57,529 nucleotides of DNA, taken from the NCBI GenBank assembly GCA_043772905.1, contig JAYVFS010000016.1, positions 1-57,529 on the forward strand, in the 5' to 3' direction. The notes under the pieces are model-generated. The model saw only the letters and a list, made by a program, of their open reading frames with translations. It was not told the DNA's origin and did no database searches. Each line of letters opens with the position of its first letter. Position 1 is the stretch's first letter. A program made the position numbers and the translations under genes. Origin of the DNA: JAAFJT01 sp043772905 (GTDB lineage Bacteria > Bacteroidota > Bacteroidia > Chitinophagales > Saprospiraceae). Below are positions 35,469 through 43,437 of the stretch, one piece after another.

Positions 35469-38400
35469 TTATTTTTTATAATGTGCATTATTCAAGATAA
35501 TGATGTCTTTGATAACAACTTTACGTTCACGTGAAGCTTCAATACCATAAATAGATGCTGCATTATTTCCATCATCGCTCACGTTTGTATTGACTTCGCC
35601 GTGTGGTTGAACACTGATTTTCAACTGACCGCTTTTGATGTATTTCTTTAAAGAACCGCCACTAAAAGTTGAGAAATAGTTTATAACAGAATTGACGCGA
35701 CGACTTGACAATTTTTGGTTGTATTCCGGATTTGATAACGGAGAAGCATAACCTTCTAAAACGATTTCGAGTTGATTGCCGTTTTGTAGATACGATTTCA
35801 TAATGTTTGAATAACCAACCAACTGCTCGTAACCGTTCTTGATGTCTTTTTCAAAAAAAGTATTCATTTCATTTGAAGCGACCCCACCGTTTGCTGCCAA
35901 AATTTTATTGTAAGCATTGATGAAATCACTTTTACGGGTAATAAATGGGCGATATGTTTCACTATAAGTAGAAGACGTTGATTCTTTTGTCGCTTCGCCT
36001 GCCGGCTTATCATTGTCGAAATACAAGGGTAATGGCAAGCCGCCAAATGGTGACAAAAACATCGTATCTGTTACCATCGAATTGCCCCCCTCAGTATAAC
36101 CCCTTGATTTACTAACCGTTGATTCGCTATAACCTGCGGCTGAACCTTTGACTAAATAGTCTTTTGATAAATCAACGTTATAATAATATTTTTTGCCTCG
36201 TCTCTTAGCCGTACCAACCATTTTGTCTGCATATTGGTCATACAGCTCTACTGAAGCACCTTTTCTAATAACTTCTCCTGTATAAGAGTCCACAAAAACA
36301 ACTTCATAGCGTTTTTGAGAACCTGAATTTTTAGAGCTTGACATTCCTTTAGCAGAACCTGTTGTTGAAGCATCCGTTGAAGCCTTACTACTGACCCCTT
36401 TTTCTCTCACATACTCATTAGTAACAGCAGAATAACTGTTTGCTCTATCCACATCACCTAATGTAGTATTATAAGGAGGTCTGACTAATGCTTTAATATC
36501 TAAATAAATACCTAAAGCATCACTGATACTATAACCATCATTTGGGTTGTATTGGAAAACATTAATTTCCTTAATTTCAACTTTACGTTCCTTCATGGCG
36601 CCAACGCTGTAAACAGACTGGCGGCGATTTTTAGCGTCGTCGCTCACACCTTTATCGGCTTTTTCCTCGCCATAAGGTTTGACTTTTATCCGCAATTGAC
36701 CATTTGTAAGATATGTGCGGAAAATACCTTCTTGATATTTTTCAAAATGATTAATAACAGCGCTAACACGTCGAGATGTGAGGATACGATTGTACTCATT
36801 TTCAGCTAAAGGTGAAGCATAACCTTCAAGAACGATTTCCATACCGTAGCCATTGGTCAAATATCCAATGAGTTTATTAGAATACTCATTCAATTTGTCA
36901 TAACCTAACTTAATGTTATTTTGGAAAAAGTTAGAAATCTCATTTGCACCACTGGCACTGACATCATTATTAACCTTGTAATAAAAGGTCAAATATTCAG
37001 CTTGCTTGTTATAATAAGGTACATAGGTTTCACTATACGTATAAACCGTTATCATTTTGCGAGAACGCGGGTCTGGATAATCGTTGTCATAATACAAAGT
37101 CAAAGGCAGCCCGCTGAAAGGTGTCAAATACAAAGAATCTTTATAAACAAATTTCGTTACCGTTGAACTCCAAGTCTCAATAGGACGCAGTGTAGAGTCA
37201 TTATCAAAAGTCTGTTTAAAAGCAATGAGTTTGTAGGTTTTGCCAAATTCAATACCTCCCCAAGTCATCAAGTTGCCTTTTAATGTTTCTGTTGCCAAAA
37301 GGGTTTTACCATTTTCGCTGCGAATTTCAACCGTTGCACCCTCTAAGGCTTTGCGGTTAATTTTATCAAAAACATAAATTTCTAATTTGAGGCTTGGCTT
37401 CAAAATCAGTTTTTTCGTAATCGTCGTCATGGGTGCATAAATACCCGCATCAGATATGGTCATATCCGATGCAACGCCCGCCATTGCCAAATTTGCACCT
37501 GAAATGATAGTATTAAAGCTTATTGTATCAGGCATATAACCACTTTTTGAAGCAATAAGCTGGTATTTCTTGTTGGGCAGAAGTGGAAATTTAAAGTCAT
37601 TGCCTGTGTCATTGATTTTTTGAGTGATGATTTTACCTGTTTCAAGGTCAACAAGGTCAATTTTACAACCAATCAAGGCTTTGCCGCCGTCTGCCAAAAA
37701 AGTTGATGCGTCAAGATTCACTTGAATAGTATGCTCATAAATATCATTACAAACACAATCCTTTTTGTCACTGCCGCATAAACCGCCTGGACGATTTGAA
37801 ACGAAATAATACTTGGCGTTATCAGGACTAAAAGAAGCGTACATATCGTCGTAGCTTGTATTCATCGGATAACCAATGTTTACAGCTTCCGCAAAACTCG
37901 CTCCGCTCTTTTGAGAGGTAAAAATGTCAAAACCACCTAAAGTTTTACCCCCCTCAGTAGAAAAGGCTAAAATCTGTGGTCCGTTCATGAAAAATGGCGT
38001 GATGTCGTCTTTAGTCGTATTGATAGCAGACAAATTTACAGGTGCATTGACAGTACCATTTGCCTCAATATCAGCAGCCCAAATATCTAAACCGCCTTTG
38101 CCTCCTTTTCTATCTGAAACAAAATACAAAACGTCTTTGCCCTTTGCTTTGTCAAAACCGACATTCGGCTGCGTGGCTGTATAACCTGAAATATTAACGG
38201 TATTAGTATCCAACAAGCGTGGATTGCCCCAAGTACCATCTGCCGATTTCTCACGAACATATAATTGACAATAAAAAGCACTGCTTTCCTCCTGCTCACA
38301 TAAATTATAATATAAACGGGACCCCTCAGTATTCAAGGCATAATAAGCAGTATGAACACCATCTGCTTGTGAGTTTATTGCCAAAGGCGTAGCTTTATCA

Positions 38401-39005
38401 ACTAAATTGGAAGAAAAAACATTGGTTACAGGTGCGGCATCTGGCGTTTTGAAAGAAGCCGTGGTATAATACAGCAAGTCACCGTGACGAACAGGTGCAG
38501 CGTCTATATATATGGTGTTAACCATGTCGCTCAAATGAATCGGTTCATAAGGTCTCGTTAGAGTCATCTCTTTTGCCCATGTCGTTGCTTCAATTTCAGC
38601 CGTTGCTGTAGTTGACATTTCTCCAGCAGTTGTCGTATATTTTTGAAATAAAGCAATAGCTGCGTCGTATTTTCCAAGGCTTTTCTTAACCATTGCTAAT
38701 TTATAGTCGAGCAAGGGTTGTGTTTTGTTTAAATCAGGATTTTTGGAAATAGCCTCGTAATATTTCTCAGCTATTTCAAACCGACGTGTAATCCGTGCCG
38801 ATTCTGCCGTTTTCCAATAGAGATCAGTACGTTCAGGCTCGTCATTCAAGATAGTCATATAGTGAGCTAACGCGGTATTATAATCCTTGAGTTCAAAAGC
38901 AGCTTCTGCTTTTGTTTGAAATTGATTCGCCGTAATGACTTGTGCGAAGGTCACGTTTGCGACCATCAACCCAAGAAAGATAAATGCGAGTATGAATCTT
39001 TTCAT
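35469..39005 (-). CDS. OmpA family protein with TPR, PD40 and duplicated OmpA domains
   Basis: An 1178-residue envelope protein of the type that accompanies PorP/SprF in Bacteroidota. The start at 39005 (M-K-R-F-I-L-A-F) gives a signal peptide ending F-A-Q; an ATG at 39068 adds 21 residues. Order: TPR region (about 25-130), PD40/WD40-like strands (Y-F-V-S-D-R-K-G-G, Y-F-V-S-N-R-P-G-G; about 180-420), carboxypeptidase-like beta domains, then two related modules each ending in an OmpA/MotB-like peptidoglycan-binding domain (L-E-G-Y-A-S-P-L ... S-R-R-V near 780 and 1110). Duplication of the OmpA module is unusual. It may anchor the secretion or adhesion complex to the cell wall. Confidence 0.85.
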   Translation of the reverse strand: MKRFILAFIFLGLMVANVTFAQVITANQFQTKAEAAFELKDYNTALAHYMTILNDEPERTDLYWKTAESARITRRFEIAEKYYEAISKNPDLNKTQPLLDYKLAMVKKSLGKYDAAIALFQKYTTTAGEMSTTATAEIEATTWAKEMTLTRPYEPIHLSDMVNTIYIDAAPVRHGDLLYYTTASFKTPDAAPVTNVFSSNLVDKATPLAINSQADGVHTAYYALNTEGSRLYYNLCEQEESSAFYCQLYVREKSADGTWGNPRLLDTNTVNISGYTATQPNVGFDKAKGKDVLYFVSDRKGGKGGLDIWAADIEANGTVNAPVNLSAINTTKDDITPFFMNGPQILAFSTEGGKTLGGFDIFTSQKSGASFAEAVNIGYPMNTSYDDMYASFSPDNAKYYFVSNRPGGLCGSDKKDCVCNDIYEHTIQVNLDASTFLADGGKALIGCKIDLVDLETGKIITQKINDTGNDFKFPLLPNKKYQLIASKSGYMPDTISFNTIISGANLAMAGVASDMTISDAGIYAPMTTITKKLILKPSLKLEIYVFDKINRKALEGATVEIRSENGKTLLATETLKGNLMTWGGIEFGKTYKLIAFKQTFDNDSTLRPIETWSSTVTKFVYKDSLYLTPFSGLPLTLYYDNDYPDPRSRKMITVYTYSETYVPYYNKQAEYLTFYYKVNNDVSASGANEISNFFQNNIKLGYDKLNEYSNKLIGYLTNGYGMEIVLEGYASPLAENEYNRILTSRRVSAVINHFEKYQEGIFRTYLTNGQLRIKVKPYGEEKADKGVSDDAKNRRQSVYSVGAMKERKVEIKEINVFQYNPNDGYSISDALGIYLDIKALVRPPYNTTLGDVDRANSYSAVTNEYVREKGVSSKASTDASTTGSAKGMSSSKNSGSQKRYEVVFVDSYTGEVIRKGASVELYDQYADKMVGTAKRRGKKYYYNVDLSKDYLVKGSAAGYSESTVSKSRGYTEGGNSMVTDTMFLSPFGGLPLPLYFDNDKPAGEATKESTSSTYSETYRPFITRKSDFINAYNKILAANGGVASNEMNTFFEKDIKNGYEQLVGYSNIMKSYLQNGNQLEIVLEGYASPLSNPEYNQKLSSRRVNSVINYFSTFSGGSLKKYIKSGQLKISVQPHGEVNTNVSDDGNNAASIYGIEASRERKVVIKDIIILNNAHYKK

Positions 39006-39095
39006 TGTATATGTATTGTAAGAGACGTGTCTGAATAATTGTTCTAAGTGCGCGAAACGAATCGCCATATTGTTTTTTACTGAGGGGTGTACTTG

Positions 39096-40127
39096 TTATA
39101 GATAAACAGGACACAACGGACAGAATTTCTGTGGTGGCACTTTCGCAAAAATATAAATGAAATTGATTTCAGGCCCACCTAAACGATTGGTTGCCGTTGT
39201 GAAGTTAGAAAAGTTAGAATCAAAGTTCAGACCCACCTTCCATCTATTGTATAATAATCCTATGTGCGGAGAAAAAGCATCGCCATCCCTAATTGTCAAA
39301 CCTGCTTGTATAGCAATCTGCTTTGTCCGTTTGTCAACGATATACAAACGACCACCAAAGCCGCCCAATATCTCACGATGTGGTCCCTGCCATTGACCCA
39401 TCACGTCGAGCAGAAGGTCAAAATTATCATTTAAGGCAATATTGGTTGAACCAGAAAGGCTGTAACGTAAATCCAATTTAATAGCAGGTTCGCCATGAAA
39501 ACTCTGCTTCGGTTGGTTAAGATGAAAAACACCCAAACCTAAATCAAGTCCAGACCGTTTACCAGGCACTTGACGATGATAGTTACCTCCAATAGATAAA
39601 TCAGGATAAAAGATAGATTGGTCAAATATCGTCGCGTCTGCGCTGATGGCGTTCGGGTCAAAACGTTTTTCAATGTATTGGTCATCCCAAGTCAAGTCAC
39701 CTGTTTTGAACGCCCGTTGATTGATGCCGAGGGAAAGACCACCGCTCAAAAAGTCTTGCTTTGTGAGGGCTTTCAAGTACGAGCCACTTAGATAGATACT
39801 CGTATTATTGAGTTTTGACCAACCCGCATTGTCGTGGCTCAAAAAAGCACCGACACGAAATGGAGAAGAACCTGTATGCTTCTTACTCTCCACCTTCATA
39901 TCAAAAGAGCCTGAAATTGTTAGGTATGAAACAGGTACGCCTTGCCATTGGCTACGAAAATTGCCCGTTGCACGGTAATCTCCATTGAATACACCTGTCA
40001 AGGCTGGGTTAATGTTGAGCGGCGAAAAGCCGAAATTGGTGTAATGAATATCTTGCGCACCAGCAAATATTGGCAAGTAAATGAGAACAAGATAAACAAA
40101 CAATTTAGAGTAGAGATGTTTCTTCAC
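39096..40127 (-). CDS. PorP/SprF family type IX secretion outer membrane protein
   Basis: An outer membrane beta-barrel of the PorP/SprF family, needed for delivery of specific type IX cargo. The mature start Q-D-I-H-Y-T-N-F-G-F-S-P-L-N-I-N-P-A-L-T-G is the family hallmark, followed by R-A-T-G-N-F-R-S-Q-W and F-L-S-H-D-N-A-G. No ATG is available. GTG at 40127 gives M-K-K-H-L-Y-S-K-L-F, an ordinary signal peptide; TTG at 40163 is the other option. It is the first gene of a three-gene minus-strand operon with the OmpA protein (90-bp gap containing a 12-mer at 39078) and the SprB-repeat adhesin, its likely cargo. The C-terminus C-P-L-C-P-V-Y-L is odd for a barrel. Confidence 0.9.
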   Translation of the reverse strand: MKKHLYSKLFVYLVLIYLPIFAGAQDIHYTNFGFSPLNINPALTGVFNGDYRATGNFRSQWQGVPVSYLTISGSFDMKVESKKHTGSSPFRVGAFLSHDNAGWSKLNNTSIYLSGSYLKALTKQDFLSGGLSLGINQRAFKTGDLTWDDQYIEKRFDPNAISADATIFDQSIFYPDLSIGGNYHRQVPGKRSGLDLGLGVFHLNQPKQSFHGEPAIKLDLRYSLSGSTNIALNDNFDLLLDVMGQWQGPHREILGGFGGRLYIVDKRTKQIAIQAGLTIRDGDAFSPHIGLLYNRWKVGLNFDSNFSNFTTATNRLGGPEINFIYIFAKVPPQKFCPLCPVYL

Positions 40128-40163
40128 AGTCAAAGACGTTTTGGATGTTTTTTGAAAATTCAA

Positions 40164-40634
40164 TAAAAAAGAAACTTTGATATTGCATATTAACTGATAT
40201 TCAATTAATAATTCTTAATTTCGAGTAAATTTAAAACAATAATTTTGATTGCACAAAAAATATTTAAACATATATACTAAAATATAGATTTTATGTTTTA
40301 ATAACTGAATGGCAAGCTTTGTGAGTGATATGTTCATTGAAAAATTGTAAAAATACGTTTTGTAGAGCAAAGATTCATATATTTATACCATAAATGCAAG
40401 TCAGAATAGAAATATATTTTCTTTATTACATTTTTCAATAATATGTGACAGCCTTATTTGACTATTCTACAACAAAAAACATTCCACAATTACGAAAATT
40501 CAAAAATAAGCATAATTAAATAAAAAAAAGAGCCAGTATTCTTTAATTAGAATATCGACTCTTTATTTTATTTGTGACATATTTTCGAATAAGATACGCT
40601 TTCTGTAGCACAAACATAACAATCAAAAGCCATG
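40164..40634. other. AT-rich intergenic region with a terminator
   Basis: About 470 bases with no gene. The part next to 40164 must hold the promoter of the PorP/SprF operon, but no TAnnTTTG box was found on minus. The terminator of the HlyD gene is at 40523-40566. No 12-mer is present. Confidence 0.55.
40523..40566 (-). terminator. Terminator of the HlyD-family gene
   Basis: On minus, AAAGAGTCGATATTCT pairs, with small mismatches, with AGAATACTGGCTCTTT around an AT loop, and the run continues into about eight T. Confidence 0.75.
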
Positions 40635-41930
40635 TCAACTACTCCTAAATATTGCCAGTAATTTATCGAACATGCGCTCGATAAACCGTCGCTCCTCTGT
40701 AATGATTTCAGCAGAGCCTGTCATCTGTTGGTCAAACTTCAAATCAAATCCTCTATTCGTATGCAAACGATTGGGTAAAGTGACCCGTACAGAAATTGTT
40801 TTATTGTCTCTTGGTAACAATGCTTTTGACTGTACTTCACCATAAACGATGCCGTACCTATCGTAAGGATATGAATAAAATTTCATCACCACTTTTTGCC
40901 CTTCACGTACCTTTCCTGCGCCCGCCAAAGGCAATTCTACCATACCCACAATACCCGACCCATTCGGCGGCACTATCGCCATAACAGCTGCTCCTTCTCT
41001 AATGTCTTGGTTTTCAGCCCAATAGTTATTATAAAAAGAAACACGTCCATCGCTTGGTGCTGTCAAAAGGTACGTTTGTTTCCATTTTTGAATCGCACCT
41101 TTCAGTAGATTCATGGCTTCAATCAAACCCACGTATTTTGTTGTATTAACTTCCTTTGTTGTTTGTTGAACATCGAGTATGTTCTTTCGGATGTTCAAAA
41201 TCTGTCCATTCAGTTGTTCAACATTGCTTTTTAAATTTTTAAGGTCTTGCTCGTAACGGTATTCCTCTTTCTTTGCATCTTCCAAGTCATTGCGAGAAAT
41301 AACATTTTGAGTATATAGTTGTTTTTTCTCTTCAAAACGGTTTTGAGCTAACTGCAAATTCTTTTGTGCCGTCGCCTGTTTATCTTTTTCCGTCTTAATC
41401 AATCGCTCATAATTCTTAATTTGAGAATCATATTGATTGACTGTCTGAGAAATAAAATTCTCTTCTTTTTTAAACTGTAACTCCTTCAATATCTGCACAA
41501 ATGAAGAATAATTTAGTTGAATTTCGCCTAAGATCAGTCCCATATCAGGTTGAAAACTTTCAATTACTGAGGGGGTCAAAATTTCTAATTCTGAAAGTTC
41601 TTTTTCTAACTTTAAGATATGTTCATAATTAGCCGCACTTTGCAAAACGACTAATAAATCACCCACATGAACCGTATCATTTTCTTTAACAACCAATTTT
41701 GACAAATAACCCGTTGTGCGCGCCACAACCGAAATCGGCGGCACTTCGGTCGTTATCAATACCTGTGCAGGAATGATATCAGGATATTTAACAATCCAAC
41801 CCACTAACAGCAATAAACAAATGCCCGATAATATAACAGTCGTACCCCAACGTATTATCCACGAAGGCGGTGTGCCTAATATCTCTTGTACGTCTTCGTG
41901 ACGGAGTTCTATTTTATCGTATTCTTCCAT
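40635..41930 (-). CDS. HlyD-type periplasmic adaptor of a type I export system
   Basis: A 431-residue membrane fusion protein. A cytoplasmic N-terminus with E-I-L-G-T-P-P-S-W-I-I-R-W-G is followed by one transmembrane helix (about 28-48), a lipoyl-like half motif (G-Y-L-S-K-L-V-V-K-E-N-D-T-V-H-V-G-D-L-L), a long Gln/Lys/Glu-rich coiled coil (about 100-265), the second half (L-T-A-P-S-D-G-R-V-S-F) and a beta-barrel end. The I-L-G-T-P-P-S-W start is typical of adaptors paired with C39-peptidase ABC transporters, here encoded at 43438-45627. The two genes are separated by a putative lipoprotein gene and by a Uma2 gene on the other strand. Confidence 0.9.
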   Translation of the reverse strand: MEEYDKIELRHEDVQEILGTPPSWIIRWGTTVILSGICLLLLVGWIVKYPDIIPAQVLITTEVPPISVVARTTGYLSKLVVKENDTVHVGDLLVVLQSAANYEHILKLEKELSELEILTPSVIESFQPDMGLILGEIQLNYSSFVQILKELQFKKEENFISQTVNQYDSQIKNYERLIKTEKDKQATAQKNLQLAQNRFEEKKQLYTQNVISRNDLEDAKKEEYRYEQDLKNLKSNVEQLNGQILNIRKNILDVQQTTKEVNTTKYVGLIEAMNLLKGAIQKWKQTYLLTAPSDGRVSFYNNYWAENQDIREGAAVMAIVPPNGSGIVGMVELPLAGAGKVREGQKVVMKFYSYPYDRYGIVYGEVQSKALLPRDNKTISVRVTLPNRLHTNRGFDLKFDQQMTGSAEIITEERRFIERMFDKLLAIFRSS

Positions 41931-41943
41931 ATTTCAATTCATT

Positions 41944-42534
41944 TTAGTCATTATTACTTGAGTTTTTAACTAATTCTTCTTTCCATAGTTTTTGTAATAA
42001 CTCAATCTCTTGTTTTGAACTTTGAATATGCCAAATCCATTTTTGAGTTGAACCATATTTTTTATATAACTCTGTGTCACTCAAAGCCGATTCATTTGAT
42101 AGATCATAAAAATTAGATTTCAAAATTCCTTGAAGGCAATAAATGGCTAATTCTCCTTTCGTAGCAACATCGTAGGGGCAAGTATGCGTTTGCGTTTTTG
42201 TTTTATCTTTTAACTGTTCGATTAAAAACGTAGCTAAACTCCTTTTATCTGTTTTGAATAAAAACATACGCCATTGTTTGTCAATTGTCAAAACACAACC
42301 TTCACCGCCAAATGAACCATTTTCTCCAACATATTGACCACCAACCAAACACCCTTTTTTAAGACATAAACTATCCCATAACTGGTTCAATTCCTTGTCA
42401 GAATAAAACTGAATGTCATTTTGTGCATTTTCAATTTTATACTGAAGGGGTATATTTGACTTCACCTCTTGTTTGTCTTGACAGTTCCAATTTAAGAGAA
42501 GAAAGAAAAAAGTGAAGGTTTTGATAGTATTCAT
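41944..42534 (-). CDS. Uncharacterised probable lipoprotein
   Basis: A 196-residue protein I do not recognise. The ATG at 42534 is preferred to an upstream TTG. Its N-terminus is a hydrophobic stretch F-T-F-F-F-L-L-L-N-W-N-C followed by Q-D, which could be a lipobox with an atypical residue before the Cys. Five further cysteines (around K-K-G-C-L, G-E-G-C-V, H-T-C-P and I-Y-C-L) suggest disulfides in the periplasm. It starts 13 bp upstream of the HlyD gene on the same strand, so they are probably cotranscribed, which hints at a link to export or immunity. A degenerate 12-mer (42439) falls in the codons after the signal. Confidence 0.65.
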   Translation of the reverse strand: MNTIKTFTFFFLLLNWNCQDKQEVKSNIPLQYKIENAQNDIQFYSDKELNQLWDSLCLKKGCLVGGQYVGENGSFGGEGCVLTIDKQWRMFLFKTDKRSLATFLIEQLKDKTKTQTHTCPYDVATKGELAIYCLQGILKSNFYDLSNESALSDTELYKKYGSTQKWIWHIQSSKQEIELLQKLWKEELVKNSSNND

Positions 42535-42771
42535 CTGCAATAACTTAAAGTATAACGAACAAATAAATTGAGAACGTTTATTTTGATATAACTAATTGAT
42601 TATCAATTTTCATCTAAGTCTTTTGCGCATAAAGGCTTAAAGAGATCAACATTAAAAAAATAGCAATTACAAATCGAATTATTTTAGATACTCGTTTTAA
42701 AGGCATTTTTATAAATTTTAATACTCAATACGGAAAAGTGTAAAAATGCTGCCTATAAAATAAAAATTCCT

Positions 42772-42779
42772 TAAATTTG
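42772..42779 (+). promoter_or_regulatory. Candidate -7 element TAAATTTG of the Uma2 gene
   Basis: TAAATTTG fits TAnnTTTG 18 bp before the ATG at 42798, implying a short leader; the -33 box is not visible. Confidence 0.45.
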
Positions 42780-42797
42780 TCAAAAAATATAAAAAAC

Positions 42798-43424
42798 ATG
42801 TACAGCGATTCAAATTTATCCATCAATCCACTGGCTGTTCTAAAACCTGAAAAAGAGCTACGTCGCTACACGCTTGCAGAATATTTGCACCGCGAAGAAC
42901 GCTCTGACGAACTTCACGAATATGATAACGGCATTATTACCAAACTACCTATGGCAAGAGGACCACACAATATTATCGTCGCTAATGTGACAACAGCACT
43001 CAATAACGTTTTTGCTGCAAAAGGTAAAAACTCAATCGTTCTGGGTAGTCAACAAATTGTCTATTTGCCTGCCCTTAATCGTGGTCTTTACCCCGATGTC
43101 TTAGTCGTTGCCGAAGCCCCTCAGTATTTTGCTAATAACGAGGTTTTACTCATCAATCCGCTCATTATTATAGAGGTTTTATCAAAAGGAACAGGTAAAT
43201 ATGATAGAACATTAAAATTTGAGGAATACAAAACCTTAGAATCTTTCAATGAACATGTCATAATTGACCCAAATCGCTCTTCTGTTAAAACACATTTTCG
43301 AGAAGAACCCAATCTTTGGCGTGACACTTTTTTCAAAGAACCGATGGGTTCCGTCTTTCTAAAATCAGTAAATTGTGAGATTCCAATGTCTACAATTTAT
43401 AAAAACATTACGTTCAAAAAGTAG
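42798..43424 (+). CDS. Uma2 family (DUF820) endonuclease-like protein
   Basis: A 208-residue PD-(D/E)XK-fold protein of the Uma2/DUF820 family. The typical features are E-Y-D-N-G-I-I near the start, H-N-I-I-V-A-N-V, Y-P-D-V-L-V-V (the catalytic Asp), L-I-I-I-E-V-L-S (the E-x-V/K position) and Y-D-R-T-L-K-F-E-E-Y. The family is abundant in cyanobacteria and Bacteroidota, with unproven function and likely mobile origin. The frame opens with TTG at 42777, but the ATG at 42798 fits the -7 box. It is the only plus-strand gene between the two export genes, suggesting insertion into that operon. The 12-mer at 43117 encodes A-P-Q-Y. Confidence 0.9.
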   Translation: MYSDSNLSINPLAVLKPEKELRRYTLAEYLHREERSDELHEYDNGIITKLPMARGPHNIIVANVTTALNNVFAAKGKNSIVLGSQQIVYLPALNRGLYPDVLVVAEAPQYFANNEVLLINPLIIIEVLSKGTGKYDRTLKFEEYKTLESFNEHVIIDPNRSSVKTHFREEPNLWRDTFFKEPMGSVFLKSVNCEIPMSTIYKNITFKK

Positions 43425-43437
43425 CTTTTACTCATGC

